DNA from: GCA-2746605 sp963704835
GTDB taxonomy: Bacteria > Bacteroidota > Ignavibacteria > Ignavibacteriales > Melioribacteraceae
DNA length: 64,000 bases
Assembly (NCBI GenBank): GCA_963704835.1
Contig: CAVPHW010000004.1
Location: 62,001 to 126,000 of the forward strand
Direction of reading: 5' to 3'
Positions 1 to 10,100 of the stretch are shown here, one piece after another. Numbering within the stretch: the first letter of the stretch is position 1; every line of letters starts with the position of its first letter. The notes under the pieces are model-generated. The model was not told the origin of the DNA. It saw only the letters and a list, made by a program, of their open reading frames with translations, and did not search any database. Made by a program: the position numbers and the translations under genes.

Positions 1-247
1 TTTTCCCCTTAAAGCCCTTTTTTACTAATGAAGGTAAATTTCCTGAGTGATCAATGTGGGCATGAGTAAGTATAACAAAGTTAATTTCAGCAGGATCAAA
101 AAAATCAAAGTTTCTATTTATCTCAAAAGCTTCTTTTCGTTTACCTTGGTATAATCCACAATCAACCAGAAAAGTAGTAGTTCCAGTCCTTACTAAATGC
201 ATAGATCCTGTTACAGTTTTTGCCGCACCAATAAATTGAATTTCCAT
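1..247 (-). CDS. MBL-fold metallo-hydrolase, beta-CASP RNase-like (3' end outside window)
   Basis: Only the N-terminal 82 codons lie in the window; the gene runs off the left edge. The start is the ATG at 245-247, giving MEIQFIGAAKTVTGSMHL, the usual opening of bacterial RNA-processing metallo-beta-lactamase exonucleases of the CPSF/YSH1-like group. The zinc-binding motif HAHIDHSG is at about residues 62-69, preceded by a strand ending in FVILT. Family members are cytoplasmic metal-dependent nucleases, but the beta-CASP part that would separate them from other MBL hydrolases is missing here. It is divergent from the pta gene, with a 128-nt AT-rich gap. The fold is secure; the exact substrate is inference. 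Confidence 0.85.
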   Translation of the reverse strand, partial: MEIQFIGAAKTVTGSMHLVRTGTTTFLVDCGLYQGKRKEAFEINRNFDFFDPAEINFVILTHAHIDHSGNLPSLVKKGFKGK

Positions 248-375
248 AAATAGCCCTGCCAGATTTAGATTAATAAATATTTTATACAAAATAATAAAAA
301 ATGAAAAAATAATTACATTTATGTGTGTATCTAATTTTTTATATTTCATCATTAAAATAAAAATAATAGGGAAGT

Positions 376-1358
376 ATGTCAGAATTAAAATTAATTGAAG
401 AAATAAAAAACAAAGCAAAAGTGGTTAGAAAAACCATTGTTTTGCCCGAATCTCACGATGATAGAGTTCTTAAAGCCGCTGAGAAATTAACAAAAGAAGG
501 TATAGTTAAGGTTATTACCTTAGGAAATGAAGATAAAATCCGTGCAAGATCTGCTGAATTAGAAATTGATTTATCCGGAATTAGATTAATTGATCCAGAA
601 AAATCTGATAGGTTAAGCGATTTTGCAAATATCTTTTACAATAAAAGAAAAAGTAAAGGGATTACGATTGAGCAAGCAAGAGAAACAATGAAGAAAGATT
701 TGTTTTTTGGTGCTATGTTAGTGAATGAATCAATGGCAGATGGATTTGTTGCCGGTTCAACCGCTTCAACGGGTGATGTTTTAAGAGCTGCATTACAATG
801 TGTTGGAATGCCGGAAGGAATCTCAATAGTTTCAAGTTTCTTTTTAATGATTTTTCCTGAACGTGTTTTTAGCTTTGCTGATTGTGCGGTTGTACCAAAT
901 CCTGATGCTTCTCAATTGGCTGATATTGCAATTACTACTGCAGACAATCATAAAAAATTAACAGGTGAAGAAGCATATGTTGCCATGCTTTCTTTTTCAA
1001 CAAAAGGAAGTGCACAACATGAACTTGTTGATAAAGTTTTAGAAGCTACAGCAATAGCTAAAAATAAAAGACCAGATTTAAATATTGATGGTGAACTTAC
1101 AATTTGATGCAGCAATAATTGATTCAATTGGAAAGAAGAAAGCTCCGGGAAGCAATGTTGCTGGAAGAGGAAATGTTTTAGTTTTCCCGGATTTGCAAGC
1201 CGGAAATATTGGTTATAAAATTGCTCAAAGATTAGGTGGAGCTGAAGCAGTTGGTCCGGTTGTACAAGGATTAAAAAAACCACTTATTCGATTTAAGTCG
1301 CGGTTGCAGTGTTGATGATATTGTTAATACTTCTGCAATTGCTGCTTTGATGGCTTAG
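376..1358 (+). CDS. pta: Phosphate acetyltransferase, broken by two single-base insertions
   Basis: Pta interconverts acetyl-CoA and acetyl phosphate in the cytoplasm and normally works with acetate kinase. The product opens MSELKLIEEIKNKAKVVRKT and carries PTA/PTB-family blocks such as VPNPDASQLADIA and FSTKGSAQHELVDKV. Reading frame 1 stops at 1107, but the protein continues in frame 2 (LQFDAAIIDSIGKKKAPGS, then VFPDLQAGNIGYK) and finally in frame 3 (DLSRGCSVDDIVNTSAIAAL) to TAG at 1356-1358. Two one-base insertions, near 1097 and 1289, account for this; corrected length is about 327 residues, normal for a stand-alone Pta domain. An AGGGA ribosome site precedes the ATG. No ackA is visible in the window. 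Identity is secure; whether the locus is a pseudogene or carries sequencing errors is open. Confidence 0.9.
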
Positions 1359-1367
1359 TTATTATTT

Positions 1368-1418
1368 GCCAGGCACTTTAACTTGCCCACCGCTGGCGGG
1401 AAGTGCCCGGCTTTTTTT
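1368..1418 (+). terminator. Rho-independent terminator after pta, GC-rich long hairpin
   Basis: A GC-rich imperfect inverted repeat starts 10 nt after the pta stop. The outer arm GCCAGGCACTT pairs with AAGTGCCCGGC (one mismatch), and an inner arm CCCACC pairs imperfectly with GGCGGG. Seven T residues follow at once, as expected for intrinsic termination. The outer arm is the same sequence that forms the palindrome at 4386-4418. Confidence 0.75.
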
Positions 1419-1459
1419 ATTTAGCAGAAATTATATAAATCTAATCTTTTAATTCTACT

Positions 1460-3610
1460 CTATTCATAATTTATTATTATGGATATTGTTCCTTGCGCTT
1501 CATAGCTTGTCAATTCATTGATTAAAATAGTATTATTAACATTTGAAACAAATTTATCGTAATCAACAAGTTTTGAAAGATATTGTGAAATATCCCCGGT
1601 GTATTCAAAAACAATCCCGGAAGTTCTATAATCTTCTGTTGTAAATGGTGCACCACTTCCAGCTGCCGAGTAGGTTCCTGACGAGTTATAAGTCAAACTA
1701 TTTTCAACCTGATCAAATTTATAATCAATTATTTTTGTGGGATTTTCATAATCATCAAGTGTTAATCCAATAGTAGTTCTATAGTGGGAATATTCACCTG
1801 TAGAATCTTGGGTAATTGTAAATGAATTACTCGATATTTGATGATTCCTATCCCAGATGAGTCCACTCATTCCCGTTTCATAAGTAGAGTACGTGGTTTC
1901 GTCTGGTGTGGTCCAGGTAAAATTACCGGTATATTGAATTGACATGTATATAAACTGAATAGTTTTTGCCGCTTTTACTTTTATTTTCATCTCATAACTT
2001 TTGGTGCTTTTATATGGTGAGTCAAAATCATTATTGTAAAGAACAACTGCTATTTGATAACCCTCATCAACTATTTTCTTAAAATTGCTCAGTACTAAAG
2101 TATCTTTTCCGCTTGCTAAAAATTTACTTTCTGAGCCATTAACTTTAAATAATTGAAAATTCCAGTCCTTGCAGGTGAATTCTAGTTTTGCATTGCTGTT
2201 TAATTTTTCAAATTCATTTTTAATTGAAAAAATTGTTGCAGATAAATCAGGTAGGGAAGACTTAAAAGTTTTAACAGAGTCGGCGGCTGTTTTAATAGTA
2301 AAATTTTGAGTTTTAATTTTGGCAGTTGCCAATAAAGAACTTGGTTGAAAGCTATCGCCTTTGTATAGTTCAAATGAAAATAGGCTTTTTAGATATGAAT
2401 GCCAACTCATATCAACACTAATTGGGAGAACATCACCTATTGCATCAAATGCACTTTGCCCATTATAAACTTTATTATATACATCTACAAGAGATCTATT
2501 ATCATAATTTTTAGTTAAATACTTTATTAAACTTGCGCTTCCATATCCATACGATTGAGCATCACTACCGGCCGTTTTTGCACCGTTTAAAATTTCATAG
2601 GCATTACTCGCAAAAATAGGGGAGACATAATTAGATCCGCTTCCGCTAAAAAATGATTCAGCCCAAACTGATGAGGCTTCATCTAACCAAAGATGAGGTG
2701 ATTGAAATTTGGATTTTGAGAATCTATTTCGTGGATCATATAATGATTGAACTAGATGAAAAAATTCGTGTCCCGCAGTTACTTTTAGCTCTTCTGCATC
2801 TCCCATTTTATTAACATTAAATTCCATGTAACCGTAGTTATCACCCCAAGTTGAGTTATATGAATATCCATAAACTGAATTTTCTAAAACCTTTACTGTA
2901 ACTTCAACCGGCCACTTTGTTCTTCTGCTGTAACTAAATCCTATATACTGAAATTGGTCATAAGCCTTTTCTAAATGATCTGCAAGATCATAAGCTTGAG
3001 TGACAAGAGATGAAGGGAAATTAATCAGAAAATGATTTCTACGGCTTTTATAACTTGCGTAACCAGCAATTGCCCCTAAACTGAAAGATAAATCATCAGC
3101 CATAATTGAAGAATAAGAATTTGATTTTTCAAGTCCAAAGCCAACTGTTGGAGGGATTTGAGCAATTAAGTAACCGGCGGAATCTTTTGCATTTAAGAGA
3201 CGGAAAGAATTTGCTTCTTTATTGAGACTTGCTACAAAGTTGCTTTCTCCAATTGCAATGAATGAACTATCTTTTAAAATACCGCTATATTTAATTTTAA
3301 CCTTAATTGGTTTATCAAATTCAGCAGGAATGCCATCAATTACAAAAAAATCAGAAACATTGTTTGTACTAAATAAATTTGCTTCGATCGATTTTGAAAT
3401 ATTTACTTGTGAATTATTTTGAAAAGCTCCGGTTGGCACACTTAATTCAAAATTATCAACGCTAATTGAACCTCCTTCAGAACCTATGTTTTTTGTAGCT
3501 AAAACTGGAACTTTTTGGTCTTCAGGTTTTGTTGGAGAATCGTCCGAACAACTGGAAATAAAAAATGATGTGATTGCCAATAAAGCTAAGAATTTGAAAA
3601 ATGATTTCAT
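1460..3610 (-). CDS. Large surface lipoprotein with HExxH zinc-peptidase motif
   Basis: The 716-residue product begins with a signal peptide ending in FISSC, a lipobox whose Cys would be acylated, followed by SDDSPTKPED, a spacer typical of Bacteroidota outer-membrane lipoproteins. Residues about 35-75 (GSEGGSISV...LSVPTGAF) resemble a ZU5-type beta-sandwich. In the middle is AGHEFFHLVQSLYD followed some 25 residues later by WLDEASSVWAESFF: an HExxH metal-binding helix plus a downstream Glu, the arrangement of gluzincin metalloproteases. The C-terminal third is beta-rich with no recognised motif. It is monocistronic, and a long non-coding stretch precedes it. A surface-exposed zinc protease is the best inference; I cannot assign a family, and adhesion without catalysis is possible. 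Confidence 0.7.
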   Translation of the reverse strand: MKSFFKFLALLAITSFFISSCSDDSPTKPEDQKVPVLATKNIGSEGGSISVDNFELSVPTGAFQNNSQVNISKSIEANLFSTNNVSDFFVIDGIPAEFDKPIKVKIKYSGILKDSSFIAIGESNFVASLNKEANSFRLLNAKDSAGYLIAQIPPTVGFGLEKSNSYSSIMADDLSFSLGAIAGYASYKSRRNHFLINFPSSLVTQAYDLADHLEKAYDQFQYIGFSYSRRTKWPVEVTVKVLENSVYGYSYNSTWGDNYGYMEFNVNKMGDAEELKVTAGHEFFHLVQSLYDPRNRFSKSKFQSPHLWLDEASSVWAESFFSGSGSNYVSPIFASNAYEILNGAKTAGSDAQSYGYGSASLIKYLTKNYDNRSLVDVYNKVYNGQSAFDAIGDVLPISVDMSWHSYLKSLFSFELYKGDSFQPSSLLATAKIKTQNFTIKTAADSVKTFKSSLPDLSATIFSIKNEFEKLNSNAKLEFTCKDWNFQLFKVNGSESKFLASGKDTLVLSNFKKIVDEGYQIAVVLYNNDFDSPYKSTKSYEMKIKVKAAKTIQFIYMSIQYTGNFTWTTPDETTYSTYETGMSGLIWDRNHQISSNSFTITQDSTGEYSHYRTTIGLTLDDYENPTKIIDYKFDQVENSLTYNSSGTYSAAGSGAPFTTEDYRTSGIVFEYTGDISQYLSKLVDYDKFVSNVNNTILINELTSYEAQGTISIIINYE

Positions 3611-3989
3611 ACGACACCTAGAATTAAATTTTGAGAAAACAATTTATTTTAACAAGTGGGCACTTTAACAAATAAATCTTTTTAAATGTGCCTAGCTATG
3701 ATCTTCTATCAAATAAAATGTGTGTATAATTCAACTCAATTTTTTTTTTTGATATTAAAATTTTGACACAAACCATTTGTCTATCAAAAGATTCTAATAT
3801 CCAATATATATTATTCAATAAAAGACATACTATGTATGAAAACAACTAATAATCGTCAAAAAATTTAAAAGATTTAGTTATCAGAATAGTGTTTTATTCT
3901 AAGAACTAAAAAATAGGATGTTTTAGGAGTTACAAGTATTATTTTTAATAATTTTATTAAAAATCAACTAGTTATCTTTATTTTGTCTT
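3611..3989. other. AT-rich non-coding stretch upstream of the lipoprotein gene
   Basis: This is very AT-rich DNA including a T11 run near 3739-3749. I see no convincing reading frame, RNA gene or hairpin. It must contain the promoter of the minus-strand lipoprotein gene starting at 3610, but I could not pick out promoter elements with confidence. It merges at about 3990 into the decayed haem-binding gene. Confidence 0.5.
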
Positions 3990-4370
3990 ATGAATTAAAC
4001 GATACTATTAATGATCATGTTTCTTCAATATTGATCTTCGTTACAGAGTAAATTTATAAACTAGGTTTTGTTGGCAGTCATTACTTTTAACAATTCTATG
4101 TTTTCTTCCAGCTTGGGTCTTGTTTTTTGGAATTATAATCAATCAAAGTTGACAAATTTAATTATCTTCTTCCATCATCTAAATGGCGCTTAAGGATACG
4201 AGAAACAGCAAGCTAGATATGAATAGCACGGATATTTAGTGTAATAAGTGTAGTCATGATAACAGGCGTTTTTACTTATTTATCCATACTCATTTTTGTA
4301 GATTTGGTATAGTAATTACATCTATTTCAAAACTTGCTGGGGATTTGCTAAAACTGATAAGATGGTATGG
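3990..4370 (-). pseudogene. Decayed tandem copy of the haem-binding-domain gene
   Basis: This stretch aligns almost without gaps to the intact gene at 4423-4881 when offset by about 450 nt. The best part is 4071-4290 against 4521-4740; for example CATCATC at 4170 matches 4625, and GGATATTTAGTGT at about 4229 matches 4682. Read on the minus strand, the haem motif region becomes CYHDYTYYTKYPCYSYL where the intact copy has CYDCHSNHTKYPWYSNV. The CxxCH Cys and His are therefore lost while TKYP and YS remain. There is no open frame across it and no start codon context. It is best read as one half of a head-to-tail duplication that has been released from selection. I infer this from direct nucleotide comparison only. 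Confidence 0.75.
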
Positions 4371-4385
4371 TTGTGATAGTGGTCC

Positions 4386-4418
4386 AATTGCCAGGCACTT
4401 CCAAAGTGCCTGGCAATT
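4386..4418. repeat. Perfect 15-bp palindrome with 3-nt loop
   Basis: AATTGCCAGGCACTT at 4386-4400 is followed by CCA and then its exact reverse complement at 4404-4418. On the minus strand it begins 4 nt beyond the stop of the haem-binding gene, so it could fold at the mRNA 3' end. There is no T-run on either side, so it is not a standard intrinsic terminator. The GCCAGGCACTT arm recurs in the pta terminator at 1368. Confidence 0.8.
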
Positions 4419-4422
4419 ACAA

Positions 4423-4881
4423 CTACAAACTGTCTCGTAATTCGGTAAACCAATTGATCAAAAACATTTTTTGTTCGTGAGTTATTTCAGCTTCTGAATG
4501 TAACAAAACATAGCCTTTCATTGGCATCTCCTCACTTTTAATCATCTCAATGCACTCTTCTAATTTATGATCTTTTTTCTTAGAATTGTAATCACCCCAA
4601 GTTGAAAAGTTCAAATGTTTTCTACCATCATCAATATGACTTTTAAGTAGCCAGGACGCAGGAGCTACGTTTGAATACCATGGATATTTAGTGTGATTCG
4701 AATGACAATCGTAACAAGAGTTTTCAATTATCGTTCCCAATTCACTAGGTGGATTTGTTAATGTCACAAAATCTTTTCCAGGTTCTGCCGGGGGATTAGT
4801 TTTATCGATTGTAATAAACTGGATTGCCACTAACAAAATAACTACTGCAATTAATATTTTAGTTTTCATAATTTTCTCCAA
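4423..4881 (-). CDS. Haem-binding domain protein (single CxxCH), membrane-anchored
   Basis: The 152-residue product has one N-terminal hydrophobic segment (about residues 7-23) that could be an uncleaved anchor or a signal peptide, then a periplasmic domain with one covalent-haem motif, CYDCHSNHTKYPWY. It continues through APASWLL, HLNFSTWGDY and EMPMKGYVLLHSEAEIT to the end, matching the pattern of the haem-binding domain family common in Bacteroidota (Pfam Haem_bd type). Such proteins are thought to act as small periplasmic cytochromes; the partner is unknown. It is followed on its 3' side by a palindrome and by a decayed duplicate of itself. The TerB-like gene lies 27 nt upstream on the same strand, so the two may be co-transcribed. 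Confidence 0.82.
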   Translation of the reverse strand: MEKIMKTKILIAVVILLVAIQFITIDKTNPPAEPGKDFVTLTNPPSELGTIIENSCYDCHSNHTKYPWYSNVAPASWLLKSHIDDGRKHLNFSTWGDYNSKKKDHKLEECIEMIKSEEMPMKGYVLLHSEAEITHEQKMFLINWFTELRDSL

Positions 4882-4908
4882 ATAAATTATTTACTCGAAA
4901 TATATAAT

Positions 4909-5367
4909 CTAAAGATTCAACTTTTCTTTTACCTCAAGTTTTGCAGCAATTCTATCTTTGTGAGAAAGGTGCAAATTATTAGAAATTTTCTTTATGTAGT
5001 GGTCTTCATATTTATCAATGTTACCGTCAGTAAATGCAATCTGCCAAAGATTTTTTACCAAACAATATTTTTCATCGTTAGTAAAATGTTGATTAATAAC
5101 CTCAGTAAATTCATACACACTAACAGAATTATTAATTTCCTCTTCAGATTCTAAAATCAAAGAATTTATCTCCGAATCCAAAAGTGAGAATTTACTTTTC
5201 ATAATTCTAATTATTTTTTCTTTTTCTTCTTTTGTAAAGGACTCATCCACCGTTGCTAGATCTAACAATAATGCACAAGCAGCAATCTGAATGGAATGTT
5301 CTTTATCGTTCACATTTGTACTTTCCACAGAATTATTTTTGAAGAGTTCTAATAAATTTTTAAACAT
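4909..5367 (-). CDS. TerB-like (tellurite-resistance-B family) protein
   Basis: This is a 152-residue soluble, helical, acidic protein. Residues about 25-150 match the TerB fold: LLLDLATVDESFTKEEKEKIIRIM contains an acidic metal-binding-like turn (VDESFT), and a second copy of the pattern, AFTDGNIDKYEDHYIKKI, follows near residue 115. The family is named after tellurite resistance, but most chromosomal members have no proven link to it and are considered metal- or envelope-stress-associated. The gene lies 27 nt downstream of malQ and 27 nt upstream of the haem-binding gene on the same strand, suggesting a malQ-terB-haem unit. No other ter genes are nearby, so a complete tellurite operon is not present. 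Confidence 0.7.
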   Translation of the reverse strand: MFKNLLELFKNNSVESTNVNDKEHSIQIAACALLLDLATVDESFTKEEKEKIIRIMKSKFSLLDSEINSLILESEEEINNSVSVYEFTEVINQHFTNDEKYCLVKNLWQIAFTDGNIDKYEDHYIKKISNNLHLSHKDRIAAKLEVKEKLNL

Positions 5368-5394
5368 TTCTATCCTTTTGATTCTTTACCATAA

Positions 5395-6930
5395 TTATTT
5401 ATTAACCTTTTCAGATTTATCTTGTTCTTCGGTTCCATTTCTTTCATACAGTTCGGTTAAAATTTTATAAAACTGAGGAATACTTTTATTAACCTGGTTC
5501 CACTGGAATCTCCACGTCCAATTACCACCAAGTTTTCCGGGGAAGTTCATTCTTGCTTCTGAGCCAAGCCCCAAGATATCTTGCATTGGAATAATTACCG
5601 TGTTTGCAGTAGATGCATAAGCTACTCTGATTAATTCTTTAGTAATGTCATCGCCATAAAAGTTAAGATATTTTTGTGTCCATTCATAAGTTCCGCTCTT
5701 CTTATCTTTTTCGTTTGCAAAAAAACCAACTGTGGTATCATTATCATGAGAACCTGTATAAACAACACAATTCTTCACAAAATTATGAGGGAGGAAATTT
5801 TTATCGCCCGTTTTACCAAAAGCAAATTGTAATATTTTCATTCCGGGGAATCCAAAATCATCTCTCAATTTTTCTACGCCTGGTGTAATTACTCCTAAAT
5901 CTTCAGCAATAATTGGTAGATCGCCTAACTCATTTCTTATTTCTTCAAACAGCTCTCTTCCAGGGGCTGCAACCCATTTACCAGTTTGTGCGGTTGGCGC
6001 ATCTCCAGGTATTTCCCAAAACGCATCTAATCCTCTAAAATGATCAATTCGTACAATATCAACCAACTCTAAAATTTTCTGAATTCTTTTTTTCCACCAA
6101 GAAAAATCATCTTTTTCTAATTCTTCCCATCTATAAAGTGGATTTCCCCAATGTTGACCAGTTTCGCTAAAGTAATCTGGCGGCACACCAGCTACGGTTT
6201 CTAATTTTCCTTTTTTATCAACAGTAAATAGGTTTTTATTTGCCCATAAATCTGAGCTATCATATGCAATAAATATTGGGATATCACCAATTATCTTTAT
6301 CCCTTTCGAATTTGCATATTCTTTAAGTTTATGCCATTGTTTGAAAAATGTGTATTGAAGGAATTTTTGAAAATTATATCTGTATTCGAGTTTTTCTTTC
6401 CATTTTTCAACTGCATCGTTTTCTCTAAAGGCAATTTCTTTTTCCCATTCAGTCCATAATTTACCACCATGGAATTCTTTAACAGCCATGAATAACGCAT
6501 AATCATCTAGCCAAAATTTATTTACTTCACAAAAATTTCCACAGTTTTTAGAAAAAAGCTGACCTGAAACTTTATAATTCTGAAAAGCCATTGAAAGTAG
6601 TTGGTACTTAACTTCAATAATTTTTCCAAAATCAATATTGTTTTTATCAAATTGTGGGATGCTCATCAAATCACTCTCTGAAAGTAACCCTTCTTCTTTT
6701 AGTATTTCTAAATCTATTAAGAGAGGGTTTCCTGCAAAGGTTGAGAAAGACTGATAAGGAGAATCCCCATAACCTGTTGGTCCAAGTGGAAATATCTGCC
6801 ATAATTTTTGACCACTCTGATTTAAGAAATCGACAAAATCGAACGCATTTTTACCAATTGTACCAATTCCATATTCACCAGGAAGTGAAGTTGGGTGAAG
6901 TAATATTCCAGCACTTCTTTCGAATTTCAT
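5395..6930 (-). CDS. malQ: 4-alpha-glucanotransferase (amylomaltase)
   Basis: MalQ transfers maltodextrin segments between 1,4-glucan chains (GH77) in the cytoplasm. At 511 residues it is full length. It opens with RSAGILLHPTSLPGEYGIG and contains the GH77 landmarks LGPTGYGDSPYQ, GDIPIFIAYDSSDLWAN, VRIDHFRGLDAFW (nucleophile Asp), IIAEDLGVI (acid/base Glu) and YTGSHDNDTT (third carboxylate). All catalytic acids are present. It is the first gene of the minus-strand group and is divergent from nrdJ across a 263-nt gap. No other glycogen genes lie in the window. The short, simple architecture without the N-terminal beta-sandwich of the E. coli type points to the Thermus-like subgroup. Confidence 0.95.
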   Translation of the reverse strand: MKFERSAGILLHPTSLPGEYGIGTIGKNAFDFVDFLNQSGQKLWQIFPLGPTGYGDSPYQSFSTFAGNPLLIDLEILKEEGLLSESDLMSIPQFDKNNIDFGKIIEVKYQLLSMAFQNYKVSGQLFSKNCGNFCEVNKFWLDDYALFMAVKEFHGGKLWTEWEKEIAFRENDAVEKWKEKLEYRYNFQKFLQYTFFKQWHKLKEYANSKGIKIIGDIPIFIAYDSSDLWANKNLFTVDKKGKLETVAGVPPDYFSETGQHWGNPLYRWEELEKDDFSWWKKRIQKILELVDIVRIDHFRGLDAFWEIPGDAPTAQTGKWVAAPGRELFEEIRNELGDLPIIAEDLGVITPGVEKLRDDFGFPGMKILQFAFGKTGDKNFLPHNFVKNCVVYTGSHDNDTTVGFFANEKDKKSGTYEWTQKYLNFYGDDITKELIRVAYASTANTVIIPMQDILGLGSEARMNFPGKLGGNWTWRFQWNQVNKSIPQFYKILTELYERNGTEEQDKSEKVNK

Positions 6931-7193
6931 AGTAATTCCTATATTTTAAAAAAAAATTGAAAATTAATATTGAGTTTAACCAAATATTTTTTATTTTCGA
7001 AGCATAAAAATTTAGTTCTATTAATCAATTCCAACTATGTTTTTTTAATTTATTTTATGCATTTATTAAGCAATTGATTTAGTTTTAATCCCGATGTGAA
7101 CAGTTAACACCCTACAATTATCATCGGAAAAGATATAAATAAATACATTTCATAATTAAGTTTTTCTAGTCACCGTAAAATTTTGAGGCCTTA

Positions 7194-10100
7194 ATGAAAA
7201 TAACCCGTTACTTTACCACCGTTGATCAAGATCCGTTTGAGAACTTTGAATTTATTAAAAGAACCTCTGAAATCAAAAATCCTAACGGAACTCAAGTTTT
7301 CAAGATGGAAGATGTAATGGTTCCTAAGTCATGGTCACAAGTTGCCACCGATATTATTACTCAAAAATATTTTAGAAAAGCCGGTGTTCCTAAATTACTA
7401 AAAAAAAATAAAGAAAAAGGTATTCCAAAATGGTTACAGCCTTCAGTCGCAGATGAAGAGTTATTGAATGAATTACCAGAAAAGGACAGATTTGGGGGAG
7501 AAACCGATACTCGTCAAATTTTTAATAGACTTGCTGGAACTTGGACATATTGGGGTTGGAAAGCAAACTACTTCGACACAGAAGAGGATGCTCAAGCCTT
7601 TTATGATGAATTATGTTTTATGCTTGCTAACCAAATGTCTGCACCAAATAGCCCACAATGGTTTAATACTGGATTGAACTGGGCATATGGAATTAATCGT
7701 CCAGCGCAAGGTCATTATTATGTCGATTACAAAACTGGAGAGTTAACAAGTTCTGAAGATGCTTATACACATCCTCAACCGCACGCTTGTTTCATTCAAT
7801 CTGTTAGTGATGATTTGGTTAATGAAGACGGAATTATGGATTTATGGGTAAGGGAAGCAAGGTTATTTAAATATGGTTCTGGTACAGGAACAAACTTTTC
7901 GGGAATTAGAGGATCTGAGGAACCGTTAAGTGGTGGTGGAAAGTCTTCTGGTTTAATGTCTTTCTTAAAAATAGGTGATAGATCTGCCGGTGCTATAAAA
8001 TCTGGTGGAACTACACGTAGAGCTGCTAAAATGGTAACTCTTGATATAGATCATCCAGATATAGAAGAATTTATAAATTGGAAAATGATTGAAGAGCAAA
8101 AGGTAGCCGCTCTTGTTACCGGATCAAAGATTTGTAACCTACATCTTAACAATGTTATTAAAGCTTGTTATGCAGAACATCCAGAAAATAACCGGTTTAG
8201 TAAAAAAACTAATAAAAAATTAAATGCAGCTATAATCAATGCACGTAGAGCGCAAGTACCAGAAAATTATATTGATCGAGTTATACATTTAGCAAAATTA
8301 GGATTTACCTCAATAGAGTTCCCAGAATATACAACTGATTGGAACTCTGATGCATATGCCACTGTTTCTGGTCAAAATTCAAATAATTCTGTTCGTGTTT
8401 CAAATAGTTTTATGAAAGCAGTAAATGAAGATTCTGATTGGAATTTGTATTGGAGAGTTGAACTCAAAAAAGCAAAAAATGAAAGAAGAAAACCAGTGGC
8501 TTGCAAAACATTAAAAGCTAAAGAACTTTGGGAACAAATTGGTCATGCTGCATGGTCTTCAGCAGATCCGGGTCTTCAGTTTGATACTACAATTAATGAA
8601 TGGCATACATGTATTAATGATGGAAAGATTCGTGCATCTAATCCATGTAGTGAATATATGTTTTTGGATGATACCGCTTGCAATTTAGCATCGATGAACC
8701 TTGTTAAATTTTATGATGAAGAAAAGCAACAATTCAATATTAAATCTTTCAGACATGCAACCCGCTTGTGGACGATGGTGCTTGAAATTAGCGTGTTAAT
8801 GGCTCAGTATCCAAGTAAATCAGTTGCACAAAACAGTTACGATTATAGAACACTTGGTTTGGGTTATGCTAATTTGGGTTCACTTTTAATGCGACAAGGA
8901 ATTCCCTATGATAGTGAGGAAGCAAAAGGCATTGCTGGTGCAATTACTGCAATAATGCATATGCGGTCTTATGCTACATCATCTGAGATGGCAAAAGAAT
9001 TGGGTTCATTTCCAAAATATGAAAATAATAAAGAAAATATGCTTAGAGTTTTAAGAAATCATAAAAGAGCTGCATTCAATGTACCTGAAGAGGAATATGA
9101 AGGACTTTCAATCTACCCATTGGGAATTGCTCCCAAGAATTGCCCTTCTGATCTCCTAAAAGCAGCCCAACAAGATGCTACTATTGCTGTGGATTTGGGA
9201 AAAAAATATGGTTTTAGAAATGCTCAAGTAACTGTAATAGCTCCAACAGGAACCATCGGATTGGTTATGGATTGTGACACAACTGGAATCGAGCCTGATT
9301 ATTCCTTGGTTAAATTTAAGAAGTTAGCCGGTGGTGGTTACTTCAAAATAATAAATCAATCTATTCCGCCTGCTCTAAAGAGTCTAGGTTATAATCAAGA
9401 ACAAATCACAGAAATTGTTAAGTATGCAAAAGGTACCGGTACACTTTCGGGTTGTCCTTTTATTAACACTGAATCCTTAAAGAAAAAAGGATTCCCAGAT
9501 GAGTTAATTAAAAAGCTTGACCTAATGTTGCCTCCGGTTTTTGAGTTAGGATTTGTTATCAACAAGCATAATTTAGGGAACTGATTTTTGTTTAAATGTA
9601 TTGGGTCTTACGGAAGATCAACTAGAGGATTATGACCTTAATATTTTAGAACATATTGGTTTTACGAAGGAAGAAATTTCCAAAGCCAATGACTATGTTT
9701 GCGGCACAATGACAACTGAAGGAGCTCCCTTCCTAAAACACGAGCATTATCCAGTTTTTGATACAGCCAATAAATGTGGCAAAAAGGGAAAAAGATTTAT
9801 TAATGTGGACGCTCATATTGGTTTGATGGCAGCGGCACAACCATTTATTTCTGGCGCAATTTCAAAAACAATTAATTTACCTAATGAAGCATCAATTGTT
9901 AATATTGAAGATGCTTACATGAAGTCTTGGAAAGCTGGTCTTAAAGCAAATGCACTTTACCGAGATGGATCTAAATTATCTCAACCACTAAATTCTTTTA
10001 GTGAGGATAGTAATGAATCCATTGAGGAAGACAATGATAATGATATTGTCAAAGTGGCTGAACGAATAATACATAGATATATTGCTAAAAGAAGAAGATT

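Noticed and set aside
948..1283. Minus-strand open frame across the 3' half of pta
   Set aside because: It lies opposite the clear Pta coding sequence, shows no family motif, and its composition is the reverse of the coding strand.
4909..5367. Tellurite-resistance operon
   Set aside because: Only a TerB-like domain protein is present; no terC, terD or terZ relatives are nearby.
7091..7127. Six-bp inverted repeat CCGATG/CATCGG upstream of nrdJ as a cobalamin riboswitch
   Set aside because: The stem is short with a 25-nt loop, and no conserved B12-box or pseudoknot sequence is visible.
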